A program made the position numbers and the translations under genes. From assembly GCA_018064695.1 (NCBI GenBank), contig JAGHUU010000140.1:1-12996 (forward strand): DNA of 12,996 nt, written 5' to 3'. Every line of letters starts with the position of its first letter. The stretch's first letter is position 1. Source of the DNA: Candidatus Blautia equi (GTDB lineage: Bacteria; Bacillota; Clostridia; Lachnospirales; Lachnospiraceae). Of the stretch, positions 1 through 6,398 are shown piece by piece. A model generated the notes under the pieces. The model did no database searches. It was not told the DNA's origin and saw only the letters and a list, made by a program, of their open reading frames with translations.

Positions 1-435
1 ATCACCTACGGTAAGCCGGATGCCACGGAGGAGGAGATCATTGCAGCGGCAAAGGCCTCCCACGCCCACAGCTTTATCAGGAGGCTGCCGGATGGCTATG
101 ACACCGTGATCGCCGAGGACGGCGGAAACATCAGCCAGTCACAGAAGCACATCATGTGCAACACCAGAGTCATGCTGACCCTGCCGCCTATGCTCATCTT
201 AGATGAGGCCACCAGCAGTATTGATACCCGAACAGAGATCCATATCCAGTCTGCTTTTGCAAGGATGATGAAGGGCAGGACAAGCTTTATTGTAGCCCAC
301 CGCCTTTCCACCATTCGGGAGGCCGATGTGATCCTGGTTATGAAGGACGGCCATATCATAGAGCAGGGCGATCATGAGAAGCTCCTGAAACAGGGCGGCT
401 TCTACGCACACCTCTATAACAGCCAGTTCTGTTAG
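1..435 (+). CDS. ABC exporter ATPase/permease, C-terminal fragment of nucleotide-binding domain (5' end outside window)
   Basis: The frame is open from base 1 to the TAG at 433-435 and gives 144 residues, the last part of an ABC-exporter (MdlB/MsbA-like, fused permease-ATPase) nucleotide-binding domain. Visible motifs, numbered within the fragment, are Walker B MLILDE (64-69) with catalytic Glu69, D-loop SSID (72-75) and the H-loop His in AHRLST (His100), then a normal exporter C-terminus. The Walker A and the membrane domain lie upstream of the window. The signature motif at 44-48 reads ISQSQ; related exporters normally have LSQGQ or LSGGQ, so the conserved Gly is Ser. Neighbouring residues in the signature helix (KHIMCNTRVML) also look off-consensus, while the Walker B to H-loop part is intact. 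The ATPase may therefore be impaired, or be the degenerate half of a heterodimer. Substrate unknown. The identity as an ABC ATPase is firm. Confidence 0.93.
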   Translation: MTYGKPDATEEEIIAAAKASHAHSFIRRLPDGYDTVIAEDGGNISQSQKHIMCNTRVMLTLPPMLILDEATSSIDTRTEIHIQSAFARMMKGRTSFIVAHRLSTIREADVILVMKDGHIIEQGDHEKLLKQGGFYAHLYNSQFC

Positions 436-453
436 ATCGTTAATACATAAAAA

Positions 454-485
454 AGAAAGCCGACACAGTTACGTGTCGGCTTTCT
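454..485 (-). terminator. Intrinsic terminator for putP, probably bidirectional
   Basis: A perfect 13-bp inverted repeat (454-466 with 473-485, 6-nt loop) lies between two convergent genes. Read on the minus strand, the stem is followed by a run of U's (the A-run at 449-454 on the plus strand), a classic terminator for the putP-like gene ending at 523. On the plus strand the stem itself ends in TTTCT and a weaker T-rich stretch follows, so it can also stop the ABC gene. Confidence 0.85.
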
Positions 486-522
486 GTATGCTTTTATAAA
501 TGCATTTATAAGATCAGATGAA

Positions 523-2049
523 TCAGATGGAATCGAACTCGTCCACGATCTCTTTTGCAGGTGCAGGAGTGATAAGGCTCACTACTACGATTGCAACTGC
601 TGCGCAGATGAATGCAGGAAGCAGCTCATAGATGGCAAGCACTCCGCCCATAGGAGCGATCATGTACTTCCAGATGAATACCATAGCACCACCAACGATC
701 ATACCTGCAAGAGCACCGTATTTGTTGGTACGTTTCCAGAACAGGGAGAAGAGCATAACCGGTCCGAATGCGGCACCGAAGCCTGCCCATGCAAAGGATA
801 CGATCTTAAATACAGAGCTGTTAGGATCTTTTGCAATAAATACAGAGAGGATAGCAATACCAAGTACGGTAAGTCTAGCAGCTACCATGGAAGCTTTGTC
901 AGACATCTTCACACCAAAGGTATCCTGGATCAGGTTCTTGGAAAGGGAAGAGGAAGCAGCCAGAAGCTGGGAGTCTGCGGTGGACATGGTACATGCAAGG
1001 ATACCTGCCAGGATAACACCGCCAAGGATGATAGCCAGGAATCCGTTCTCGCTTAATAACATTGCGGTTTTGATGATGAGGGTCTCAGCCTCAGAGGAGC
1101 CCTCCAGCATGCCGATGGCGCCTGCCTGGCTCATGCTGTATCCGATGATACCGATGAAGATTGCAACGCCCATGGAAATGACTACCCATACAGTTGCGAT
1201 TCTTCTGGAAAGTGCAAGCTTGTTCTCATCCTCGATACCCATGAAACGGAGAAGGATGTGAGGCATACCGAAGTATCCAAGTCCCCATGCTGCTGTGGAA
1301 GCAATGGTGAGTACACCGTATGGGGAGGAGGTGTTGTCTGCCATGTTGTGCATAGCAGTGAGGCTTAAGTATCCGCTTAAGGATCTTGCGTTGTCCATAA
1401 CAGCGCCAATTCCGCCTGCGGTGCGTACACCGAAAATAACTACGATGATCAGTGCAAGGGTCATAACGATACTCTGGATCAGGTCAGTGGTGCTGGCTGC
1501 CAGATATCCGCCAAGGGAGGTGTACGCTACGATGATGATAGCGCTGACGATCATAGCAGGCATATAGTTTACACCGAACAGTGTGGAGAAAAGTTTTCCA
1601 CATGCTGCGAAACCGGATGCAGTGTAAGGTACGAAGAAGATAACGATGATGGCAGCGGAGATGGCCATCAGCATATGGCTCTTATCACGATAACGGTTCT
1701 CGAAGAAATCCGGAATGGTGATGGAGTTGTTGGCTTTTACGGTGTAGCGGCGAAGTCTCTTAGCTACAATAAGCCAGTTGAAATAAGTTCCTACAGCAAG
1801 ACCGATGGCAGTCCAGCCTGCGTCTGCACAACCGGTGAGGTATGCAACACCAGGGAGACCCATCAGCAGCCAGCTGCTCATGTCAGATGCTTCCGCACTC
1901 ATGGCGGTTACCAGTGGTCCGAGCTTTCTGCCGCCAAGGTAGAAATCACCGACACTGTTGTTACGTCTGGAATAGTAGACTCCTACGCCGACCATCATAG
2001 CCAGATAGAGGATGATGATCACAAGAAGTCCCATTGTGGATCCGTTCAT
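523..2049 (-). CDS. putP: Sodium/proline symporter (SSS family, PutP-like)
   Basis: This encodes 508 residues, close to the roughly 500 of characterised PutP. It is a polytopic membrane protein predicted to couple Na+ entry to proline uptake for nutrition or osmoprotection. The N-terminal GGRKLGPLVTAMSAEASDMS stretch (39-58) and SWLLMGLPG match the PutP core; Asp56 and Ser58 correspond to the Na+-site Asp55/Ser57 of E. coli PutP. Ser356-Thr357 in CTMSTADSQLL correspond to the second Na+ site (Ser340/Thr341). About a dozen hydrophobic helices run through to residue ~495, followed by a short acidic tail. The ATG at 2049 is supported by AAGGAG 7 nt upstream. The gene is monocistronic, divergent from lon and convergent with the ABC gene, with its own promoter and terminator. 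Family membership is firm. Proline is the likely substrate by motif similarity, but other SSS substrates cannot be excluded. Confidence 0.93.
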   Translation of the reverse strand: MNGSTMGLLVIIILYLAMMVGVGVYYSRRNNSVGDFYLGGRKLGPLVTAMSAEASDMSSWLLMGLPGVAYLTGCADAGWTAIGLAVGTYFNWLIVAKRLRRYTVKANNSITIPDFFENRYRDKSHMLMAISAAIIVIFFVPYTASGFAACGKLFSTLFGVNYMPAMIVSAIIIVAYTSLGGYLAASTTDLIQSIVMTLALIIVVIFGVRTAGGIGAVMDNARSLSGYLSLTAMHNMADNTSSPYGVLTIASTAAWGLGYFGMPHILLRFMGIEDENKLALSRRIATVWVVISMGVAIFIGIIGYSMSQAGAIGMLEGSSEAETLIIKTAMLLSENGFLAIILGGVILAGILACTMSTADSQLLAASSSLSKNLIQDTFGVKMSDKASMVAARLTVLGIAILSVFIAKDPNSSVFKIVSFAWAGFGAAFGPVMLFSLFWKRTNKYGALAGMIVGGAMVFIWKYMIAPMGGVLAIYELLPAFICAAVAIVVVSLITPAPAKEIVDEFDSI

Positions 2050-2097
2050 AATAATTCTCCTTTACTCCTCGTTTTGCGTTAAATTAATAACTTCGAC

Positions 2098-2126
2098 AGT
2101 ATATCACAGTAAAGTGGTGAAAGCAA
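2098..2126 (-). promoter_or_regulatory. Putative SigA-type promoter of putP
   Basis: On the minus strand, TTGCTT (2121-2126) and TATACT (2098-2103) are separated by 17 nt, with TG one base upstream of the -10 (an extended -10). This lies about 50 nt upstream of the putP ATG. The -35 is weak and the -10 is good. No binding site for a known regulator was recognised. Confidence 0.6.
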
Positions 2127-2223
2127 GGGTGAACCTTGTCATATTCGTCTTCCAGTGCCAAATATTTGTCCATCTGTGACGGACACCGACTATTTTCCGC
2201 CGTTCTTCTTTCATGAAATGTGG

Positions 2224-2252
2224 TTGACAAGAAGAAATACAGCGAGTACAAT
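2224..2252 (+). promoter_or_regulatory. SigA-type promoter of lon
   Basis: A perfect TTGACA (2224-2229), a 17-nt spacer and TACAAT (2247-2252) form a near-consensus vegetative promoter. The predicted start, around 2259, falls inside the CIRCE operator just downstream, as expected for HrcA repression. Confidence 0.85.
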
Positions 2253-2255
2253 GAA

Positions 2256-2282
2256 TTAGCACTCGCGTTAAATGAGTGCTAG
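2256..2282 (+). promoter_or_regulatory. CIRCE operator (HrcA-binding inverted repeat) upstream of lon
   Basis: TTAGCACTC, 9 nt, then GAGTGCTAG matches the CIRCE consensus (TTAGCACTC-N9-GAGTGCTAA) with a single mismatch at the last base. It immediately follows the lon -10 and precedes the ribosome site. CIRCE is the operator of the heat-shock repressor HrcA, best known in front of the groESL and hrcA-grpE-dnaK-dnaJ operons. Its presence here implies that lon belongs to the HrcA heat-shock regulon in this organism. Confidence 0.93.
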
Positions 2283-2303
2283 CAATGCAAGGAGGAAGAA
2301 CCT

Positions 2304-4733
2304 ATGAGAACTGTACCTATTTATAACCTGATCCTTCTCCCAGACGTAACCTTACATTTTAAGAAAGATGTTTATGAAAATACACCAAACGCAGACATCA
2401 CCGAGGGGGAGGACATCCTCTTTCTCATGATGAAAGAACCTAAGCTGAAGGAGGCCGTTGTTACAGATGATTTCTATCCGGTGGGCATTACCGCTGTGGT
2501 GGAACGCATCGATGACGATGGAAATCTTAAGGTCCGCACAAGGGGCCGTGTCACGGTAAACTGCGTGGAACTGGAAAACGGAAGCCTGCAGGCAGAGGCT
2601 GTAAACCGCCCGGAAACTGTGGACTTAACCGAGGAAGAGCAGAAGGAGCGCTTTGAGAAGATCCGCGAGGACTACCTTCACTTTGTGCAGCGCTTCCAGT
2701 GGGGCATCCTGGCCCGCGGCTATATCCTGAACTACCGCAATATCAACGAGTTTGCCTGCTCCTCCACAGGACTGGCATCCTTAAGCTGGGCGGAAAAGTA
2801 CGAGATCATCGCACAGGATTCCATGAAGGCCCGCTATGACCTTATTGAGGAAAAGGTCCGCGAGATCATTGAGATGGCAAAGATCAGCGACGAAGCAGAC
2901 CAGGAAGAGGAGTCCGACCAGGAAAAACGCTACCGTGAGCACGCTATTAAAAAGAAAATTGCCTATCTCCAAAAGGAGCTGGACGACATGCATCCGGAAA
3001 ACGTGTCCGATATCCGCAAGTACGAGCTTGCCATCGAGGAGTCCGGAATGAACGACATTGCCAGAAAAGAGGCAGAGAAGGTCTTAAACCGCCTGAAACA
3101 GGAGGGACCGGACAGCCATGAATACGGCATGCTCTGCGACTATCTGGATTTTGTTACCACCCTTTCCTGGAAAAAACAGGAATACAAACCGATCGACCTT
3201 GAAAAAGCAGAACAGATCCTGAACGAGGATCACTATGGCCTTAAGAAGGTCAAGGAGCGCATCATTCAGCAGCTGGCTGTTATGGCTTTAAATAAGAAGC
3301 AGTCCGGTTCTATCCTGCTCTTTGCCGGAGCACCCGGTACCGGAAAGACCAGCGTTGGCCAGAGCATCGCCAAAGCTCTCGGCAGAGAATATGTCCGCAT
3401 CAGCCTTGGCGGTATCCGCGACGAGGCAGAAATCCGCGGTCACAGAAGAACCTACGTGGGCGCTATGGCCGGACGCATCATGGAGGCAGTTAGAAGAAGC
3501 GGCGTTTCCAACCCTGTCATTGTACTGGATGAGGTGGACAAGCTGGTGCATGACCACAGCGGTGATCCTGCAGGCGCACTTCTTGAGGTGCTGGACCCTG
3601 AGCAGAACAACAACTTCACCGATCACTACATGAATGTGCCGTATGACCTCTCAGATGTCATGTTCATCTGCACCGCAAACTATATCGACTATATCCCAGA
3701 CCCGCTGTTCAACCGTATGGAGTATATTGAGTTCCCAAGCTATACGCCTACCGATAAATTCCATATCGCCAGGAAGCATCTGATCCCTCAGGCAAAAGCA
3801 GCATCCGGAATTCCTGCAAAGGATCTGAAGATCTCCGATGCTGCCATCCGCCGCATTATCATGGACTATACCATGGAGTCCGGTGTCCGTGGGCTTAAGA
3901 AACGCATGGATAAGCTCTGCCGCACCGCCGCTGTGAAATATATTAAAGAAGCAAAGGCTATCAGCGTCACCGGCAAAAACCTGACCACATTCCTTGGCAG
4001 AACACCGATCTATCCGGATAAGAAGATCAAGCATCCTGTGCCGGGAATGGTAAATGGTCTGGCCTGGACCCCGTACGGCGGAACCATCACCGTTGTGGAG
4101 ACCCGTCTGGTACCCGGCCGCGGCGGCCTGATCCTCACCGGTTCCATTGGAGAAGTGATGAGAGAATCCGTGCAGATCGCATGGACACTTGCCAAAGCAG
4201 CCCTTTCAGCGGAGGAGTATGACAGGATCAAGGACAAGGATCTGCATGTACACTTCCCGGACGGTGCCACCCCTAAAGACGGCCCATCCGCCGGAATCAC
4301 CATCTTCCTGGCAGCAGCATCCCTCCTGGACAATATGATCATAAATCCTGACTTTGCCATGACGGGTGAGATCTCCCTGCAGGGCCGCGTGATGCCAATT
4401 GGCGGTCTGCCTGAGAAGCTTATGGCAGCCCAGAGAGCCGGCATCAAAAAGGTACTTATCCCATTCGACAATGTTCCGGATCTGGAGGACGTGCCGGAGG
4501 AAGTAAAGGAAAGCCTTAAGATCATTCCGCTTAAGACCCTGAAAGATCTTTTCAAGGTCAAAGATCTGGCAAAACCTGCACCGGAACCCGCAGCGAAACC
4601 TGAGGAGAAACCGGAAGAAGAGCCTGCAGAGGGAAGTACAGAAAAAGCGGCAGAAGAACCTGCCGAAGGAACTGCGGAAAAAGCGGCAGAAGAACTTAAG
4701 GAAAATACTGCTGAAAATACCGTGAAAAAATAG
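2304..4733 (+). CDS. lon: ATP-dependent Lon protease (LonA type)
   Basis: This 809-residue cytoplasmic AAA+ serine protease degrades misfolded and regulatory proteins. The N-terminal substrate-binding domain (~1-190) is divergent and lacks the usual PLRD-type start. A charged helical linker (~190-260) follows. The AAA+ module has Walker A GAPGTGKT (342-349) and Walker B VIVLDE (405-410), with NRMEYIEF in the lid region. The protease domain has catalytic Ser662 in DGPSAG and, 43 residues later, Lys705 in GGLPEKLMAA, the spacing expected for the Lon Ser-Lys dyad. The family's usual KEK is PEK here, but the catalytic Lys is kept. Beyond the fold (from ~757) is a tail of about 53 residues rich in Pro, Glu, Ala and Lys with two 12-residue repeats, absent from typical Lon. 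The ATG is preceded by AAGGAGGA. The gene is transcribed alone from a promoter overlapped by CIRCE. Confidence 0.97.
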   Translation: MRTVPIYNLILLPDVTLHFKKDVYENTPNADITEGEDILFLMMKEPKLKEAVVTDDFYPVGITAVVERIDDDGNLKVRTRGRVTVNCVELENGSLQAEAVNRPETVDLTEEEQKERFEKIREDYLHFVQRFQWGILARGYILNYRNINEFACSSTGLASLSWAEKYEIIAQDSMKARYDLIEEKVREIIEMAKISDEADQEEESDQEKRYREHAIKKKIAYLQKELDDMHPENVSDIRKYELAIEESGMNDIARKEAEKVLNRLKQEGPDSHEYGMLCDYLDFVTTLSWKKQEYKPIDLEKAEQILNEDHYGLKKVKERIIQQLAVMALNKKQSGSILLFAGAPGTGKTSVGQSIAKALGREYVRISLGGIRDEAEIRGHRRTYVGAMAGRIMEAVRRSGVSNPVIVLDEVDKLVHDHSGDPAGALLEVLDPEQNNNFTDHYMNVPYDLSDVMFICTANYIDYIPDPLFNRMEYIEFPSYTPTDKFHIARKHLIPQAKAASGIPAKDLKISDAAIRRIIMDYTMESGVRGLKKRMDKLCRTAAVKYIKEAKAISVTGKNLTTFLGRTPIYPDKKIKHPVPGMVNGLAWTPYGGTITVVETRLVPGRGGLILTGSIGEVMRESVQIAWTLAKAALSAEEYDRIKDKDLHVHFPDGATPKDGPSAGITIFLAAASLLDNMIINPDFAMTGEISLQGRVMPIGGLPEKLMAAQRAGIKKVLIPFDNVPDLEDVPEEVKESLKIIPLKTLKDLFKVKDLAKPAPEPAAKPEEKPEEEPAEGSTEKAAEEPAEGTAEKAAEELKENTAENTVKK
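4617..4688 (+). repeat. Two tandem 36-nt units encoding the acidic tail of Lon
   Basis: Two adjacent in-frame units encode EEPAEGSTEKAA and EEPAEGTAEKAA (Lon residues 772-783 and 784-795), followed by a partial EE. The DNA copies differ at several synonymous positions, so this is not a very recent duplication. Confidence 0.8.
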
Positions 4734-4759
4734 CCATAACCGAAAAAATGTGGTACAAT

Positions 4760-4789
4760 AAAGGATAAGTCTTTTACCTGTCCTTTTTT
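4760..4789 (+). terminator. Probable intrinsic terminator after lon
   Basis: An imperfect stem pairs 4760-4769 with 4777-4786 (10 pairs, including one G-U and one mismatch, with a 7-nt loop) and is followed by a T-run to 4789 and more T's at 4796-4802. It lies 27 nt after the lon stop. TGGTACAAT just before it (4751-4759) resembles an extended -10, so this stretch could instead be a promoter with an attenuator for the next gene. Confidence 0.55.
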
Positions 4790-4801
4790 GTGCCATTTTT
4801 T

Positions 4802-4824
4802 TGTCACAGGAAAGTGCTGTGACA
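4802..4824 (+). other. Perfect 8-bp inverted repeat upstream of the FtsQ-like gene
   Basis: TGTCACAG and CTGTGACA are separated by 7 nt. Neither strand shows a U-run immediately after the stem, so it is not a standard terminator. It could be an operator or an mRNA 5' hairpin; its function is unknown. Confidence 0.5.
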
Positions 4825-4947
4825 CACTCTTTGATATGAAAAGGTCAGGCGGAAACTGAAGCATAAGATAGAAAGAGTGTATGTTTAATGTTACTGTTTG
4901 CCGGTAGGGCGGTGAACAGTAAAGGTTCAGTAAAGGAACAGGTGTCC

Positions 4948-6207
4948 ATGGAGAGTATAAAATTTTGGGTTCAGGAGAAGAAAAAATGGCTCATCACAGC
5001 AGCGGTCCTCATCATAGCCGCTGTAGCCTTCGGCGCATTTTTCTTTTCTTATTATAAGGTAAAGAATGTTACTGTCATGGGAAGCAACCATTATAAAGAG
5101 GCTGAGATCAGAAAGATGGTCCTGAAGGGGCCGTTTTCCGACAACTCCGTGCTTGCCCCCATCCTGTATTCAAAGGACGGCATAGAGGACATTCCTTTTA
5201 TAAAGGGATACAGCGTAACCGCCCAGAGCCGTGATACCATCTGTATCACATTAAAAGAAGAGCTTCCGGTTGGCTGCGTGCCATACCTGGATCAGTATAT
5301 TTATTTTAACAAAGAAGGCATCTTTGCAGAGAGCTCCTATGAGAGAGACCCTGCCATCCCGTTCTTTGACGGTATTGAACTTAACACCGTGGTAAGAGGA
5401 GAAGCCCTCCCTCTGGCGGGGGACAGCGTGCTGAACACAGCCGTGGCTCTGAATACCATTTTCAAGAAAAACCAGCATAGACCGGACGACATTCAGTTTG
5501 ACGGAAACAATATCACACTGATCTACGGAACCATCACAGTCTGCCTTGGCAAAGACCAGTTCCTGGAAGACAAAATGGCCCGCATGCTTGCCATCCTCCC
5601 AAAGCTTGAGGACGAGGAAGGCATCCTTCATATGGAAGGAATCAACGAGCATGTGAAGGTAGTCACCTTTGAGCGCGTTATGGGAGAAGTCACATCTGCC
5701 AACTGGAAAGGCGGCTACGATGAGTACGGCGACTTCACCGGCGACGGTGAGTACGATGAGAAGGGTCGTCACGTAGGTCCAAGACCAATGAGTGAATATG
5801 ACTACGCCATGGAAGCCTGGGCCGGCGGCTACGATGACGACGGCGATTTCACCGGCTGGGGATCCAGAGACAAGTACGGCAACTTACTCGGCGCTTTCCC
5901 AAGCAGAGAGGAGTTCGATTCCTGGACAGACTGGCACGGCGGCTATGATGAAAACGGAAGCTATACCATCACCGGTCCGTATGACAGAAACGGCGGTTAT
6001 GCAGGCCCGAATCCATACCGCGAGGAAGTGGTTGACGAGAAGAAGACCAGCTCAAGCGACGATTCTTACAGCGAAGACGGCTACAGTGAAGAATCCTACA
6101 ACGAAGACTATTACGGTGAGAATTCTTACGGTGACGGCTCCGGCGGTTTTGTGGATCCTCATGATGAAGCTTATTACGATTCCCTGTATGATTTCGACAG
6201 CTACTGA
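4948..6207 (+). CDS. FtsQ/DivIB-like cell division protein with C-terminal 38-residue repeats
   Basis: This is a bitopic membrane protein predicted to act at the septum, linking early divisome proteins to the peptidoglycan synthases. Numbered from this ATG (419 residues): a short basic cytoplasmic end, one membrane helix (~14-36), a POTRA-like segment beginning VKNVTVMGSNHYKEAEIRKM (38 on), and a DivIB/FtsQ-type beta domain to ~250. Then come three repeats of exactly 38 residues (255-292, 293-330, and 331 to ~360, the last partial), each starting GGYD and rich in Gly, Asp and Tyr. The end is an acidic Ser/Tyr/Asp/Glu tail. FtsQ normally ends after the beta domain (about 250-300 residues), so the last ~165 residues are extra. 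An in-frame ATG at 4888 would add 20 residues; this start was preferred because AAAGGA lies 10 nt upstream and the protein then begins directly with a basic anchor. Location just before ftsZ supports the role. Confidence 0.82.
   Translation: MESIKFWVQEKKKWLITAAVLIIAAVAFGAFFFSYYKVKNVTVMGSNHYKEAEIRKMVLKGPFSDNSVLAPILYSKDGIEDIPFIKGYSVTAQSRDTICITLKEELPVGCVPYLDQYIYFNKEGIFAESSYERDPAIPFFDGIELNTVVRGEALPLAGDSVLNTAVALNTIFKKNQHRPDDIQFDGNNITLIYGTITVCLGKDQFLEDKMARMLAILPKLEDEEGILHMEGINEHVKVVTFERVMGEVTSANWKGGYDEYGDFTGDGEYDEKGRHVGPRPMSEYDYAMEAWAGGYDDDGDFTGWGSRDKYGNLLGAFPSREEFDSWTDWHGGYDENGSYTITGPYDRNGGYAGPNPYREEVVDEKKTSSSDDSYSEDGYSEESYNEDYYGENSYGDGSGGFVDPHDEAYYDSLYDFDSY
5710..6027 (+). repeat. Three tandem 114-nt (38-residue) coding repeats in the FtsQ-like gene
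   Basis: Units begin at 5710, 5824 and 5938, exactly 114 nt apart; the third is partial (about 30 residues). The shared core is GGYD-x-x-G-D/S-F/Y-T, then a Tyr/Arg-Asp-x-x-Gly turn, then G-P/A-x-P and an acidic aromatic stretch. The copies are well diverged in DNA, indicating old duplication under protein-level selection. Confidence 0.85.
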
Positions 6208-6295
6208 TCCAGCAAAAACTCTGTTTTTCTGACTTTTCCTGCCCGGAATTGCTAAAAAAAATATAAAAATTTTCAGTTATATATTGCGAAATCAA

Positions 6296-6325
6296 TTGAA
6301 AAAAAGTAATATGTTTATGTATCTT
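6296..6325 (+). promoter_or_regulatory. Candidate ftsZ promoter in an AT-rich leader
   Basis: TTGAAA (6296-6301) and TATCTT (6320-6325) are 18 nt apart. A second option is TTGCCT (6324-6329) with TAATTT (6348-6353), also 18 nt apart. The 190-nt gap before ftsZ is very AT-rich and either or both could work. No clear terminator follows the FtsQ-like gene, only a weak AAAAAC/GTTTTT stem near 6215. Confidence 0.35.
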
Positions 6326-6398
6326 GCCTATAGTGGATAAGTGAATTTAATTTTAATGAAGAATATGTATAACGAATGGAAATAAAGGAGGAAGTACG

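Noticed and set aside
2168..2190. Short inverted repeat TGTCC/GGACA between putP and lon
   Set aside because: Arms of only 5 bp in a region already explained by two divergent promoters; not distinguishable from chance.
4010..4864. Long minus-strand open frame (284 codons) over the 3' end of lon
   Set aside because: It is antisense to the Lon protease domain and tail, has no ribosome site, and its Ser/Phe/Ala-rich composition is the mirror of the GCx/GAx-rich lon codons.
4888..4947. Upstream ATG (4888) as the start of the FtsQ-like protein
   Set aside because: It is in frame but has only a weak AAAGAG site. The ATG at 4948 has a better AAAGGA and gives a normal short basic N-terminus. Kept as an alternative, not excluded.
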